64,000 nucleotides of DNA from Sipunculus nudus (GCA_026874595.1 CM049308.1:22109867-22173866), one strand, 5' to 3'. Shown: positions 22,001 to 37,000, counted from the first letter of the stretch. Numbers and translations: made by a program. The notes: generated by a model not told the origin, from the sequence alone.

Positions 22001-25000
22001 ATATAAGATTATCCCACCTTGGTTCTGTTTACCAGTCCATGTGTATACAGTGATCCCATAACATATTTTATCTGTTCACTGAGTTATTATCCCACCTTCC
22101 CTACAGATTTTAAATATATAGATTTTATACGATTTGAGACTAATGTAGACCCCAGTGTGAAAATCTGTTTAACATAATCCTATTTCAGTATAGTCTTATT
22201 CATATCAGTGACCATTGCATTTTTGTACCACCAAGTCTGTGAATACACTGTCACAGACCTTGATTCATTGACTTGCTCTGAGGTCTATTTCATGAATAAT
22301 GAACAAGGCAATTGAACCAATCAAATGACCAACATACACTTGTTCTGTGCAGGTTTCTGGCACCATGTTTTGATAAACCTATTGCAAGGAAGGCATAGAG
22401 AGTCTAACCATTCAATTAAAGCCATATAAACCTCTCCCGTTTCTGTGTTCTTGTTCAGACGGCATGTGAACAGTTTATTGTTTACATTTTGTTCATTGGG
22501 TTTGATTAATAGTTTTGATTTTGGCCCAAACACTAGTTCATTATTCAATAAATAGATGTCTGAGTGGCTCCCTGAATCAAGGTCTGATTAAGCATGGCTT
22601 CCAGAGTCTTGGTAGTATGAAAATTTATCAATAGGGAAAACGGAAAATTTTAGGAAGACGGGACTTTTTCAATAGAAAAACTTTCCATAAAAGTAACTTG
22701 AAATTAAATTAATTTATAGATTGATTTAATAATCGAAGTATGTTTTCCTGTAATTATGAGGTAAATATATTTATGGTTCAAGTATTATAACAGTTTGGAT
22801 TTAAGAGTTTTCAGAAATAATTTCTCTATTAAACTCTCATTAAAAGCAAACGTTTTATTCATTAACAGAATATAAACCTTTGATGATTAATCTAATGTTT
22901 ATGTGAAAATGAATTTATTTTGCTAAACCAATATTTACTGTATATTTGATTGTAAGGAGTATATTTTTCATCTGTTTTGTATAGTGAATACAGTGGGATT
23001 TAATTATGAGATCTGTCTACCTTTAACTACCTTCTGTAACATCCTCAGTGATTTTCATGTAGTAATCCCTGAATTCTTAACATTCAGTTGCAGCTGGCAG
23101 CTGATGTTATTCAGAAACTTCACCAGATAGCACAGGAGCTGCCCTCAGAGGGAAAGTAAGTAAATCTGAACCTAAGATTAATGTATATGTAATGTAAATG
23201 GACAAAAAAGCATAAATCCTTAGGCCAAAAAAATAAAAGGTATGGTTCTCAGGCACCGCCCGCGTCAATTTTAATCCCCCACATCAAAAATTTTTATTTT
23301 GATTTTCAATAGAAACTTATCAATTTTGAGCTCCAGCCACTTGGACATTTCTTTCAAGAAGATAAAATTTCCTTTCTTATGTAGTGCTTTTACTTGTTAA
23401 GCAAAATAAATATGTTATTATCACACTTTTCCCTTATCATTTGACATTTTTATTGAAACATACAAAAAAAATTGAAAATAAAAAAACCACCTGCCCGCAT
23501 TGAGTTTTTGAAAAAAGTGCCTGAGAACCAAACCTTATTTTTTTTTTGGCCTTACTTATCATAAATATTAAAAAAAAACAATAAATGCTTATGATATTAT
23601 TTTTGTTATCAGAAGTGATAATTTACTTCATAATTTACATAACCAACAGGTCAGTAAAAACACTCAACTAAGGAACTTATATTTTTGTAGCTGAAGGTTT
23701 TGACCATACCACACACTCATTATCAGCAATAGTTTGACATAAGCAACAGACATAGTTTTGATGGGTCTTATGTTTGTTAGTATCTTTTCAAATATGATTG
23801 TGGTTATTTTTTAAGGTTTGAGAGAGCAAAGAGAAGAATTGAAGGTAACATTATTTAAAATTATCAATATTTGGTTTAGCACAGTCATGTGGCCCAGTTT
23901 CACAAATACATTTAAACTACTTTGCCAGTGGACTATGTATAACAGCTTTAGGAATGATTGCTCAAGTACAAGAATGAGTACATGTTCATGCTTTCTGTAT
24001 ACAGTGATTTGTAAACAAATTTTTATTAGCTTTGCTAACTTCTTCTCACTTCTTAGAAATTATATGTGGTTAACAACCAGATTGTGTTCATCCTTTTCCC
24101 CATACATTCAGTTACATATAAATCAGTTGCAAGAATCATAAAGAGTGCATGCACCAATTATACAATCAAGTACAATAAGTTATTTTACTGAAGTACATTT
24201 ACATATGCATGAACCAAAACTGGAAAAGTATTCAGAATGTATTGGCTGGTGTTTGTTGTTTCCCAAATAATAATGAGTTAAATTGATGTTTTCAGAGGGA
24301 AAACATTTTTCCTGGTGGCATATACTTAAAAACATGTTATAATCCTGGGGAAACCCCTATGTGATGTATACAGTTCAGAAGGATTCCTCGTCCTACCCCA
24401 TCCATAAAAAAATTTATGTCAGATCAGTCCTACATGATCCGAAAAAAATTTGTTCGGAAGATGGGTCAGATAAGTAACGTGACCAGAACCGCATTAAAGG
24501 AATTGTATGTTAGAATCATATGTTCGACTCTATTAGCAACCATGATTGTAATGCGGCTACAACTGCTTAAATTATTTAAATTGGCACATTGGTTAAAATA
24601 GCTTAAATTGGTACATTACAGTCTGAATTAATAATGCAGTTCTTAGACAAGATTCACAATCTGGCTTCCTTTTATACTTACAGAGAAGTATGGTGAGATA
24701 GAAAAAGAAATGATAGCTGAGTTCAGGAATGCTCACCATGCAGGAGATAAAAAGAAGATGAAGAGATATGCCAACACACTGTCACATTTCAAAGTCAGTA
24801 TATATGTACATTCAAAATGGTATTACACAAATGTACATACACAAACAGAAAAGAGCACATCATATTCTTTGTTTTTTTAGTTCACGTGAAAATGTATAAT
24901 TGTTTTGCCAATTTATTATGAATCATTTTTAAAATATTCAGATCCACCTTCTTCTTGTTTCCATAGATATAAAATACCACTGTATTTCTTACTGTAAATG

Positions 25001-28000
25001 TATCTACTTATTTATCAATAAACTGAGCTATTGTAATGTGCCATATGAAAACATATACTATTATTTTTTTTGCATTAGAAAGCATGATGACAAGTTTTAT
25101 GTTTAATTCATGTAATTTGTAAAAAATCACATGTTTTCCTATGTTTGTACAGGGTTACAATGAATGTATCGATGCATTTATTGAAGAAAGTGAGAAGGTA
25201 AGATAACCTTTTGGTGACCTATTTATCACAGCATTTTTACCTAATTACAACTCTTGTAATGGCATTATTCATTTATTGTACCTATAGTCAACTCAGTTTT
25301 GATGGTAGGTAAATGATATATAGATAATATAGATAATGAAACATTTGTAAATTTCAAAAATGTTTGTGAAAATTCTGCTTTTCTTCTTTCATTTTTCTTT
25401 CTTATCCCACCCATATATTTTGATAGCATTCACTTTATCTCTAAAATTTAAACATTTAAAGTAGTTTAATTAATAATCATCTAATCTTCTAACCGCAGGA
25501 GATGTGAAGTAGATGAATATGCTGTACCTGTTCATAGTATTCCCTATACATCTTTTCCCTGTGAATTTCTTAATACTTACATATATTGTAAATGCAAAGC
25601 TGATGTTATGTTTTAAGCAGATTTTCTTCCTGTTACAGGGAGCCTTCTTGAGAGGGGATGTCTTTGAAGCCATTCCTCCACTAGTGGGTAAAACTAACAC
25701 CCTCATCAAGGAAGTGTTTGTCAGCCCTGAGCTTGCCATGTCTAAACTGGTGCTAAATCTGTACCATGGCAGAATACAGGTCAGTATTGTTCCTATAAAA
25801 TGGTCCTCAGTCTGTCCTGTTATTTTGAATACACAGGACTAGACATGTGTGTACCGGATAGTTACTGTGATTGCCTTTTTTATTCGCGAGGGTTTTAATT
25901 TCGCAATATTTGAGATTATGTTACATTCGCAAATGTGAAACCCTCGGGAATAAGATGCTCAATCAATTAAGATAAACAAGAGGGGATGATGCATCTGCAC
26001 AAACAGATTACTTCTTATATCTATGGAAACAAACTTTAGTCACAACCTAATCTGTGCATGGTATCCATACTGGACCATGCATACAAGCATTAGTAATTAT
26101 AAAAAACATGGTAATCACACAAGATATATCAGTTGTGACACCTGTCTGAATGACAAGTGAATGACTGAACCAGAAAATGAGTGACATATTGAAGGAATAG
26201 TTCTTAATTTAAAACCAATACATATACTGCCTTACTTAGATTTTATAGGTTCTTTTGCAATTGTGAAAATAAAAAAATGAAAAATGTTTAAAATTAAGAA
26301 ATCGCGAAATATAAAGCCACTAACAGTATATTACTACCTGATACCCCTGCTAAGACCCCACCCCAATCAGTATCTCCTGTGCTGTACCCCATATCATGAC
26401 TCTGTAATGTGTTCACCCTGTCAATGGAGGGTCTCCCCTTGTAAAAAAGAATAGCCCTGTAACAAAATGGTATATAATCCTTTGAATTAAAAATATATCA
26501 CTCATATCCAGATAACCTTTGAATTAAAAATATATTACTCATATCCAGATAACCTTCACAATATGTGGGGTTGTTTTTTGGGTATTATTCTAACCCACCA
26601 CAAAATTTCATAAAAATCTATTTGCAACTTTATGCAGTAACAGACCAACCAACCAGCGGACTAAGGGGAAAACATCAAATTTGCCTGGCAGAGGTATAAT
26701 AAAGTTTAAACTGTAACAACCATACATAGCATGGTTCTCTGTAGGGATGATGCTGGCCTGAAATTGGTGCTGGACAGCTGGTACTTGCTGTTAGATTATA
26801 GGTAATCTGTTAAAATTTGGTTATTGCTAGTCCCACTTGGCCAGTAAAAATTATCACAGAAATGTTCCAGTATGTGTTTTGGGTGAACCACGTGAACAGT
26901 TTATTAGTTGTGCACTTAAAGAAGTTATCCATTTAATTCACATGTAAGCAGTCCATCATGAATTTAGACATTTTACAATAGTAAAGTATATACAGCAGTG
27001 TAATAAATAACTGTGTCCAAACATATTACTGGTAACAGGAAATTATCTATTATAGAAAAATAGGAGATCCAGTAAATTCTCTGCCTTGTATGACCTGACT
27101 GTCCTGTACAAGATTTTGCTAATTTGGAACCCTGTATGTCACACTGTGCAAGAGGATAAGATGGGATCATTGCTGCCTCTGATGAGAATCCATATGATAT
27201 TTAGTGACTTGTATAGTGATATTTTAAAAAATAAAATGTATTAATATTTTCATTCTTATTTTTTTCAGGATCAGGTGACCTCAGTGCTAGAACAAAATAG
27301 AGACCCAGAAAAATATCTACAGAATTTATATTCTTTACACACAAAGTAAGTGCCACATGTATGAAAAGTATCATCAACTTAGTATTATTAGCTCAGCTGA
27401 CTGTAAGTCATCTGAGCTATAGCGATCACTCTTTGTCCGTCGTCCGTCCGGCCGAACGGCCGGCTGGACGGCTGTTAACAGGGCACAAATTGTAACTGCT
27501 GGACCTGGAATCTTCTTACTTTACATCAAGAGAGGTCTATGAAAAATCTCCTTAGAAACCTGGAGTTAGGTCTCTGTTACCCATATCCTTTGAGCTATGG
27601 GGCCCAAAAGTACCCCCCAGAATAGTGAAAAATTTCATACAAAAACTTCAATATCTCATTAACTACATCACTGATGGTCATGATTTTTTTCATACATATT
27701 GATCAGGAGATGTTCCATCAGTTCCTGCAGACTGGTGGCGCCACCTATATTTTTCGATTTTTTACGAATTTTTTTCTCTATTTTTGAGACCTTTAAAAAT
27801 GTGGACATCTGTTAACAGGGCACAAATCGTAAAGACTGGACCTAGAATTTTCATTCTTGACATTCTGAGAGACCTACAAAAAGTCTCCATGGAAACCAGA
27901 AATTAGGTCTCTATTTTCCCATATCCTTTGAGCTATGGGGCCCCAAAGTACCCCCCAGGATAGTGAAAAATTTCATACAAAAACTTCAATATCTCATTAA

Positions 28001-31000
28001 CTACATCACTGATGTTCATGATTTTTGGCATACATATTAATCATGATATGTTTCATCAGTTTCTGCAGACTGGTGGTGCCACCTGTATTTTTTGATTTTT
28101 ACGATTTTTTTCTCTATTTTTGAGACCTTAAAGGTGCAGTCAATTGTAAACAGGGCACAAATCATAACAACTGGACCTAGAATCTTCTATCTTGACATGC
28201 AGGGAGGCCCATGAAAAGTCTCCTTGGAAACCTGGAATTAGGTCTCTGTTACCCAGATTCTTCAAGCTATGGGGCTCTGAAGTACCCCCCAGAATAATGA
28301 AAATTTGATACAAAAACTCAAATATCTGAACAACTAATGCATTGATCACCATGATTCTTTACATGGATATTGATCATGGAGTGTTTCATCGGTTTCTGCA
28401 GACTGGTGGCGCCACCTGTATTTTTTCTATATTTTACAATTTTCTTTCTCTATTTTTGATACCTTAAAAGATGCGATCATTTGTTACCAGGGCACAAATC
28501 ATAACGACTGGACCTAGAATCTTCTTTCTTGACATGCAGAGAGGCCAATGAAAAGTCTTCTTGGAAACTGAAAATTAGGTCTCTGTTACCCAAAACCTCA
28601 GAGCTATGGGGCTCTGAAGTATCCCCCAGAATAATGCAAAATTTGATACAAAAGCTCAAGTATCTGAATAACCACTGCATTGATCACCAAGATTCTTTGC
28701 ATGAATATTGATCATGGGATGTTCCATCACTTCCTGCAGACTGGTGGCGCCACCTGTATTTTTTCAAATTTTTTTCTCTTTTTTTTTCAAACCTCAATGA
28801 AACTGTAATCTGTTAACAGGGCTTCTGCAGACTGGTGGCGCCACCTGTATTTTTTCTATATTTTACAATTTTCTTTCTCTATTTTTGATACCTTAAAAGA
28901 TGCGATCATTTGTTAACAGGGCACAAATCGTAACCACTGGACCTGGAATCTTCTTACTTTATATCGAGGGAGGTCCATGAAAAATCTCCTTGAAAACCTG
29001 AAATTAGGTCTCTGTTTCCCATATCCTTGGAGCTGCTGGGCTCCGAAGTACCCCCCAGAATAATGCAAAATTTGATACAAAAGCTCAAGTATCTGAATAA
29101 CCACTGCATTGATCTCCATGATTCTTTGCAGGAATATTGATCATGGAGTGTTCCATCAGTTCCTGCAAACTGGTGGCACCACCTGTATTTTTTTAGCTCA
29201 GCTGACTATAAGTCATCTGAGCTATAGTCGTGGTCCATTGTCCGTCGTCCGTCCGTCTGTCTGTCCGTCCGTCCGTCTGTCCGTAGATGTGGCACATTTT
29301 GAAACCGTAAGACCTAGGAATCCAAAATTCGGCATAATGTTAGATGTCCCCAAGATCTCCTACCAAGCCGAAAACTGGGTCTTTTCGACTTCGTTCCTTT
29401 GAGAAATTAAGGAAAAACCTCAATTTTTTATTAAAAACCTATTTTAACACTTCAGGGCTGCCTAATATCAAAACCACTCATCTGTTTTTCCTCATATTTA
29501 CCATAAATATTCCTCTATATAGTTCCTATGTACATTCAAGAAATTATGTCTGTATTATATAATTTTAAAAAGTTATGGACCCAAACATAATGCATTTTGT
29601 AAAAAATCAGGAAAGATATTTGATCACTTAACACAAAACATGTAAAAGCTATGGACCTTTTTTCCAGTAATATAACTTAAATTAATCAAAATTAAATTGT
29701 ATACCCAAAATTAGATGAAAACTCTTTTAAATTTTTTAAAATATTAATAAAAATAAAAAATTGGTACCTTAAATTTTGCCCAACTTTGACCATGGCACGT
29801 TTTTTTCCTGTGAGTACTGTGGATTTAATTTTCACAGCATGTTTTTGTTACCTTTTCAACTGTTAACACCAAAAATTTGAAACCAGTTGATCAAAAACTG
29901 TAGATTTTATTCAAGTTTTCAAGCACTATGTAACATATTGTTTACATCAAGCTAGTGTTATGCAGTTTGCAAGAGCTCAGCTCCCCAGCTTCAGCTCTTA
30001 GTTCCTTAAATTCGGCATACAGCTAGATGTCTCCAAAATCCCCTACCATGCCAAGAATTTGGTCACTAGGACTTAATACCTTCAAGATATTAATGAAAAA
30101 CTTCATTTTTCCATTAAAAACCCATTGTTACACTTCAAGACTGCCTAATATCAAAACCACTGATCTGACTTTAATCATAAATAATATACATATTTTTCAT
30201 TCTCTATGCACATGCCAGAATGATGTCAGTATTGCGTAATTGTTTTAAGTTATAGGCCCAAACATAATGCACTTTGTAAAAAATCAAGAAATATATTTAC
30301 TCCCTTAACAAGGGGATTGCTGAAGCTAGAGATTTTTTGTCAGGGATGTAACATTATTTAATCAAGATTCAATTGAATACCCAAAATTAGTTATGAATTT
30401 TTCAAATTTTATAAGTTATTAAAATAAATGTAAATTTAATAACTTAAATTTTGCCCAACTTTGACCATGGCACGTTTGTTTCCTGTGAGCACTGTTGATA
30501 TAATTTTCATATCATGCACACATAAGGATTTCAGCTTTTAAGTTTAGAAAGCTGAAAGAAATTGGCCAAAAATTGTAGCTTTTATAAATGTTTTTATGAG
30601 ACCCTGTCAGACTTTGGCTCTCTCCAGCCCCTCTTGAGTCACCTGTATGTTGACCTTGTTGAACTTTCAGCAAATTATGCATGCTTGAGGCGAGGCATAC
30701 AGGGGAATCCAGGCAGCTTATGGCCAGCCACAGTTGATCCAGGTGTCCAACCCAACTCATCTAGTAGTTTTAACCAACTACATAACAATAAACAATAAAT
30801 TAGTAAATTTTAAATGGTTTTTAATAAAAAATTAAAGAAAAATAGAAAAGGAATTTGTTAGTTTATAATAACAGGAAATTAACTTGCAGTTACTGATGAT
30901 ATAAGAATCTTGTATCGATGGATAGAATGTCACGTATTCCAAATAACACCATGCAGTCACCTATGGTATTTTTCAGTTCAATTTTAATGATAAAGAAGTA

Positions 31001-34000
31001 AATCATATCATTCATTACTAATCATTAGGGATCATATGATGGAAATTAATGATAGACAAAGATGCAGTTGATAATATTAATCTAGATTCCTACTGTGTCT
31101 AGTGTGTACATTGATGTGAAATTAGTCCAAAATGAATTTATTACAGTTATTTTTTAATATAAATAAAAGCCATAAAACCAGGTACTTATGATCATTATTT
31201 AAATGTGTGAATTTTGTATATTCTGGATTCTCAACATCATTGTTTGGTGAAAACTGAATAAATACCAGTCATGGTGCGAATACTTTGTAATTGTATTTAA
31301 ATACGAATAGGATTATGTACTCCATTATAAAATTTTTTTGCATAAAGAATGGGAATTCAGGTAAAAATGAAAGTATATGAATACCAGTGCAAATACTTTC
31401 AAAATGTATTCATGAATGCATTCATGAATATATTCTTTAATATTATTTTAATAATCATTTCAGTTATATTTCATTTAAAAAAATCATATGATTCTCTTAT
31501 TATTTAAAAAAAAAATAATATTTGGGACAATATTTGTAATTTTTTTTAATTAATAGTTAAACCCTTATATTATATATTCTGCTTATAAGTTATATGGCCA
31601 AGTCAAAATCTGTGTGACAATAGCACTCCATTTGTTAATAAAATAAATGAAATCAATCCTCTTCCCTGTCTCCAAAGTTACTATCAAAATCATACATAAG
31701 CTAAACAACAGCAAATCAAAATACAGCTTATATTTATTACCACACAAAACCAGCATGTGCCTCATTTCTAAATAATATTTTTTTATCATATATAACAGCT
31801 GAGCGTCGTGACCCATAGGTCCCTTGTTTCAATTTTTTTTTGGCATTTTTTCTCTATTTATGAGACCTTCAAATGAAGTGGTCATCTGTTAACATGCCAC
31901 AAACTGTAACTGCTGTACCTAGAATCTTCTTACTTGACATCCAGGGAGACTAATGAAAAATCTCCTTGGAAACCTGAAATTAGGTTTCTGTTACCCATAT
32001 TCTCCGAGCTATAGGGCTCATAAATACCCCCAAGAATAATTAAAAATTTGATACAAACAAAAGCTCCAGTATCTGAATAACTAATGCCTTGATAGCCATG
32101 ATTCTTTGGATATAAATTGATCATTGAGTGTTTCATCAGTTCCTGCAGACTGGTGGCACTCCCTGTATTTTTTTTTCAAATTTTTATGCATTTTTTTTCT
32201 ATTTATGAGACCTTCAAATGAAACTGTCATCTGTCCAAAAGCCCACTGAAACCCATTTCTAAGGACTTTTCACAAAATTCATGATTTGTTTGCACTCTGG
32301 CAGTCATTTTGCTCATTGTTCAACATTCCTTGAATTCAGCTGAGCATCATGGCCCATGGGCCACTTGTCTGTATTATTATAAAATATAATTCCTGATTAT
32401 CAAAGTTATATTTGATTCATGAGATATGGTTATATTGCAGGATTTATAAAGTGCAGTGTTTAAATTGGAGTATAAATTGGTAGAGTATATCAACCCTTCT
32501 GATTTTAGGTCACTGTAAAGGAAACTGAGTGGTTGGTCTTATTGTGAATAATTAGTTGCCCTTGCCCCCCCCCCCCCCAAAAAAAAAAAAAACTGCATGT
32601 AGCATCTATTCAGCCAAGTAGTCTCTATAGACATCTTATGCAGTGATGATACCCTTCAATCATGCCCTGTAATCATTCCATGTAACTGCCATGGAGTTGG
32701 CACAGAGCCAAGAAATGTTCAGACCAATGAGAACAGGACCTGTGGGTTTCAGGCTTCCAAGCCAAATGACAAACCCTGCTCTCATTGGTCTGAACAGTCT
32801 TGGTCCTGTGCCAACTACCTTTTGATGAAACCCAGCAAACCATGCTTTAGCAAGCAGTGGTTTTATAGATGGAATTTTAAACAAATGTATAACCACTAGG
32901 GAGCAAACAAAAGTCCCAACAGTGGTCACAAAGGTATACTATGGTTTGTATCATATATAGGGGGTTAAAATTTCACATTTTCCGCTTTTTCAGTGTTTTT
33001 TGCAATATGGTTCTCTTTTTGTGAACTCACCATTTTAAACCCCTACACAAAGTAAACCATTATGATATGAATTAATATAATAATAATCGCGCAAAAACTT
33101 TATAATAATTAGACAGTGACCCAAGGAACTATTGAACAAGTTGAAATTATTGTTCATCAGTGGTAGATAATTTAAAGAGCTGATATAATTTATTATTGTT
33201 ATCTTTGAACATAGAAGATCTGTTATTATTTATATTAAATATCAATCATTTTGACTTGCCTTCCAGGATGGGCTCTTATTCACAAAGGTTACATTTTTCT
33301 GATCATTCCCCTTTTGCAAAAACCCGTGAATTTGAAACCCTTGCCAACAAAAATTGGACCACAGCATATCTATTCATGCCTATTAAGCGCACCAGTCATT
33401 TGAAACAAGGGAAACATGAAATCCATCTTACAAAGTGAAATTTGGTTAAGCATACTGGATTTTGTTCAACTCACAAATGGGTTATCCTCACATTATTTGT
33501 CAAGGTCTGTAATTTAATTACAGGACTTAGGTTTCTTTAAATGCTGCTTTATAACCATACACTATATTTTTTAGAGTGCCTGTGAGATGATTATTATTTC
33601 AATTTTATTTCAGGACCACCCAGCTTTCGGCCCACCTGTCATCATATAAGATGGGCACAGACACAAGTTTCCTGTCTCGACTTACAAGGCACATATTTGA
33701 AAGGCACACAACCAATTACATTAAGTATGTCACTCCTCATTCAATATAATCATTTACAGTAATTTTTACTGATAAACCAGTATTTTAATTTAATAACTTG
33801 AAAGATGTAGTAGATATCGCTTCATTGTTAAGAAGTTTTTTGTATAAACTCCATGAGTTCATACAAGTCAGTGGCGAATCTAAATAGAACTAAAGAGAAT
33901 TATGACAGATTAAACTTGATCAGTTACTCTTGATTAAGGACCCGCCAAGGATGGCCACAAAATGTAATCTAAATTAATTATCTTTTCTTTCTAGACTTAG

Positions 34001-37000
34001 ACAAGTGATTATCAAGTAGTGGCAGCTTTTTCAACTGTGATTCTTAGTATTCACTAAAACAGTATTCTTGACTGTTGCATTGTTGTGCTCTGTTTTCAGT
34101 TTGGAAGCTAGTTTTCTTGCAGAAAAATGTGCATCAATTCTTCAACGATATTATGATTCCAAGAATCACCAGAAGAAAAACCTACATTCAGGAGGGTTAG
34201 TCTTAAGAATCACAATCGTTTACCTTTTGAAACCCAGTATTAATGTGATTCTCAACAACTTTGTGACTTTCATTTGAATATAAATAGAACCACTTCACAA
34301 CTTTGTGACATTTATATGAATATTAACAGAATCACTTCACAAATTTGTGACATTCATATGTATATTAATAGAACCATCTTATAACTTTGTGACATTTATA
34401 TGAATATTAACAGAACCACTTCACAAATTTGTGACATTCATATGAATATCAATAGAACCACTTCACAAATATGTGACATTCATATGAGTATTAATAGACC
34501 CACTTCACAACTCTGTGACATTCATATGAATATTAATAGAACCACTTCACGTCATTGTGACATTCATACAAATATTAATAGAACCACTTCACAACATTGT
34601 GACACTCATATGAATATTAATAGAACCACTTCACAACTTTATGACATTCATATAAATATTAATAGAACCACTTCACAACTATGTAACATTCATATGAATA
34701 TTTATAGAACCCTTCACAACTTTGTGACATTCATGTGAATATTTTTAATCATAAATTAAATGAAATCATGAACTGTATAATCATAAATTAGAAATTATGT
34801 TCTTGCAAATAATAATCTTAACCAGATTGTCATTATATTTCTTACAGCATGTCAGAACTGAAACGAGATCTGCAGGTTGTTATCGGGAACAAAGCTAACA
34901 TTAACATTGCCACAGTAGAGAACTATGGAGGAGAGACATTCCTGTCACATGAAGTAGCCATCAACCTCCTTCAGGAATCTAAAATGGCATTCAAACGCTG
35001 CAAATCAGTAAGTTTACATTTAAATACAAGTAGGGGTGTAACAAAGTATCAGATAACTGATGCATTGAATTGCAGCCCCTCAGTTAAATTTTAATTGATT
35101 TCTAACCACTGAATTGACTTGTTTGGACTACCATTTTACGTTTGCACCACAGCAAAACCCTAATGGAACTTTCAAATTTGATGGAGCACACTGAGATGTT
35201 GAGACTATTTATTGTGTATGTGCTCAAGATTTGGTTTCTGCACTCACTGGTAATACATATAGAAACAAAAATGATGGAGATAACCAGAGGACAAGCTACA
35301 TTTATTCCTTTACTTGCTAAGATTAACTAACATCCATTATAGTAAAATATTTTTTTAAATTTTAAAGAAAGACTAAAATTTTCTGCAAGTAATAATTAAG
35401 TAATAAGTAATAATCGAGAATCCAATCAATGGTAAAGAATGGATTTATTTAACAGATTCAAAGACCCCTCACAATCCACAGGCCTAAACATATATACCTA
35501 TGTTATCTCTGTTTTGTCCAGTGGAGTCTCTGCATAATTCATACCAACATATATTGAGCAAGCTCTAGGTACAAAAAAAGGTTGATTTCTCAGGCCCTTT
35601 TTCCTGAAATCAAGTTTAAAAATGAATTGTAAAATTTTATCGAATCAAAATTTTAAAATTCAATTTTAAGTAAGAAAGAAACATGAAAGACAGGAAAAAA
35701 AAACAGTTTTTGATATTAATATGCAGTTTGATATCAGACCACTAAAAATGGTTTGCTTTTACTGGTTGGTTAAAACTGAGTACCATTTTAACATTTAAAA
35801 TTAAAAAGAAGTTAAAATTTCATATGAAAATGAATGGGAATTTCATAAATATATATACCATTATTAGGATCTCTGTACAAGAATGCAAATGATATATACT
35901 TTATGGGGTCTTATATGCATATATGAAACAACATTTGAATTGAATTTAAATTTAGGAGGTTTGCCAGGGATGCAGCCTGAATACCAGCTTAAATGCATCA
36001 CATATTCAGTTTGCACCTTGATGACTATTTTAAAACTAATTTGATAACTTTTTTTTTTCATGGTGTGTATTTGGGTAATGGCATATATTAATTGCTGTAT
36101 CATATTTTCTGTCTCATTACAGTTGTCCAATCCCAATGATGTGGCTAACAATGCAGCTAAAATATTTGACATTCTGGTGCAATACCTGTGTTCCGAACAT
36201 ATAGAGTATGCCATAGAACTTGGCTTACAAGGTAATCTTCCAACTTCAGAATGTCTTTTTGTTTCATATGAACATCTTTTATATCACTGTAATGATTCAT
36301 GTACAAAGGAATATGGACTAACAGATAAAAAAGTTGTTTTCAGTTGAAGTGAAGGTATCAACAACAAAAATTATGAATTATCAAATAACAAATGCATGTT
36401 ATTTTCAAGCAGGAAACACCTTTTTCCTGTACAGAACTGTATGACAAGGGTATTCCACTCAGAAAAGTGTCACATTATAGTCACCAGTGTTGGTAATTTT
36501 TTGAGCGTTTTAAAATTCTAATGCATATTATGACATAATGAATATTAATGTGGAATGAGACCTGTCGAAGATCAGCCTTTCTTCTAAAGCATATCATGAC
36601 GTAATGAATGTTCATGTGGAGTGAGACCTGTGTTCTTGGCCAAGTTCGAAATCCGGTGACCTTGACCCCAATCTTCAAGGTCAAATCTGCCAAAATGTAA
36701 AATTCTTGTGAACCCCATACGTTTTGAACTGCTTCACATTTGGTCCTCAAATTTTGTACTAAAATTGGTCCTAACAAGTTCTTTGCCATGTTTGAAAACT
36801 GGTGACTGTGTCCAGGATCTTCAAGGTCAAATCAGCTGAATTGTATTTGTCTTGTGAATGTGAGAACTTTTGAAGGGGTGCATATTTTCCTACAATATTT
36901 TGTGCACTCATTGTTCCTACCAAAAGCTCGATGAGTTTGAAACCGGTGATCTTGGCCTTCATCTTCAAGGTCAAATCTGCCGAAATGTAAAATTCTTGTG

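Larger units (their letters stand above)
27388..32365. repeat. Composite interspersed repeat filling EXOC5 intron 9
   Basis: It opens with TTAGCTCAGCTGACTGTAAG plus a GTCCGTCGTCCGTCCGG run. Segments related to the opening recur at 29192 (AGCTCAGCTGACTATAAG) and, inverted, at 31797 and 32337 (CAGCTGAGC...GACCCATAGGTCCCTTGT and CATGGCCCATGGGCCACTTGT). The block is therefore several nested or tandem copies of one non-coding family. No reverse transcriptase or transposase frame is present. A diverged single copy of the same family lies at about 260-430. Confidence 0.6.

Noticed and set aside
30562..30798. Small frame in intron 9 as a gene
   Set aside because: Lies in a repeat block, no known motif, no supporting splice structure.
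34400..34738. Open frame with 14-residue repeats as a repeat protein gene
   Set aside because: It is the 42-bp intronic minisatellite read in frame; unit decay and position inside EXOC5 intron 11 argue against coding.
34225..34742. Direct repeats as a CRISPR array
   Set aside because: Units are contiguous 42-bp copies without unique spacers, in an animal intron.
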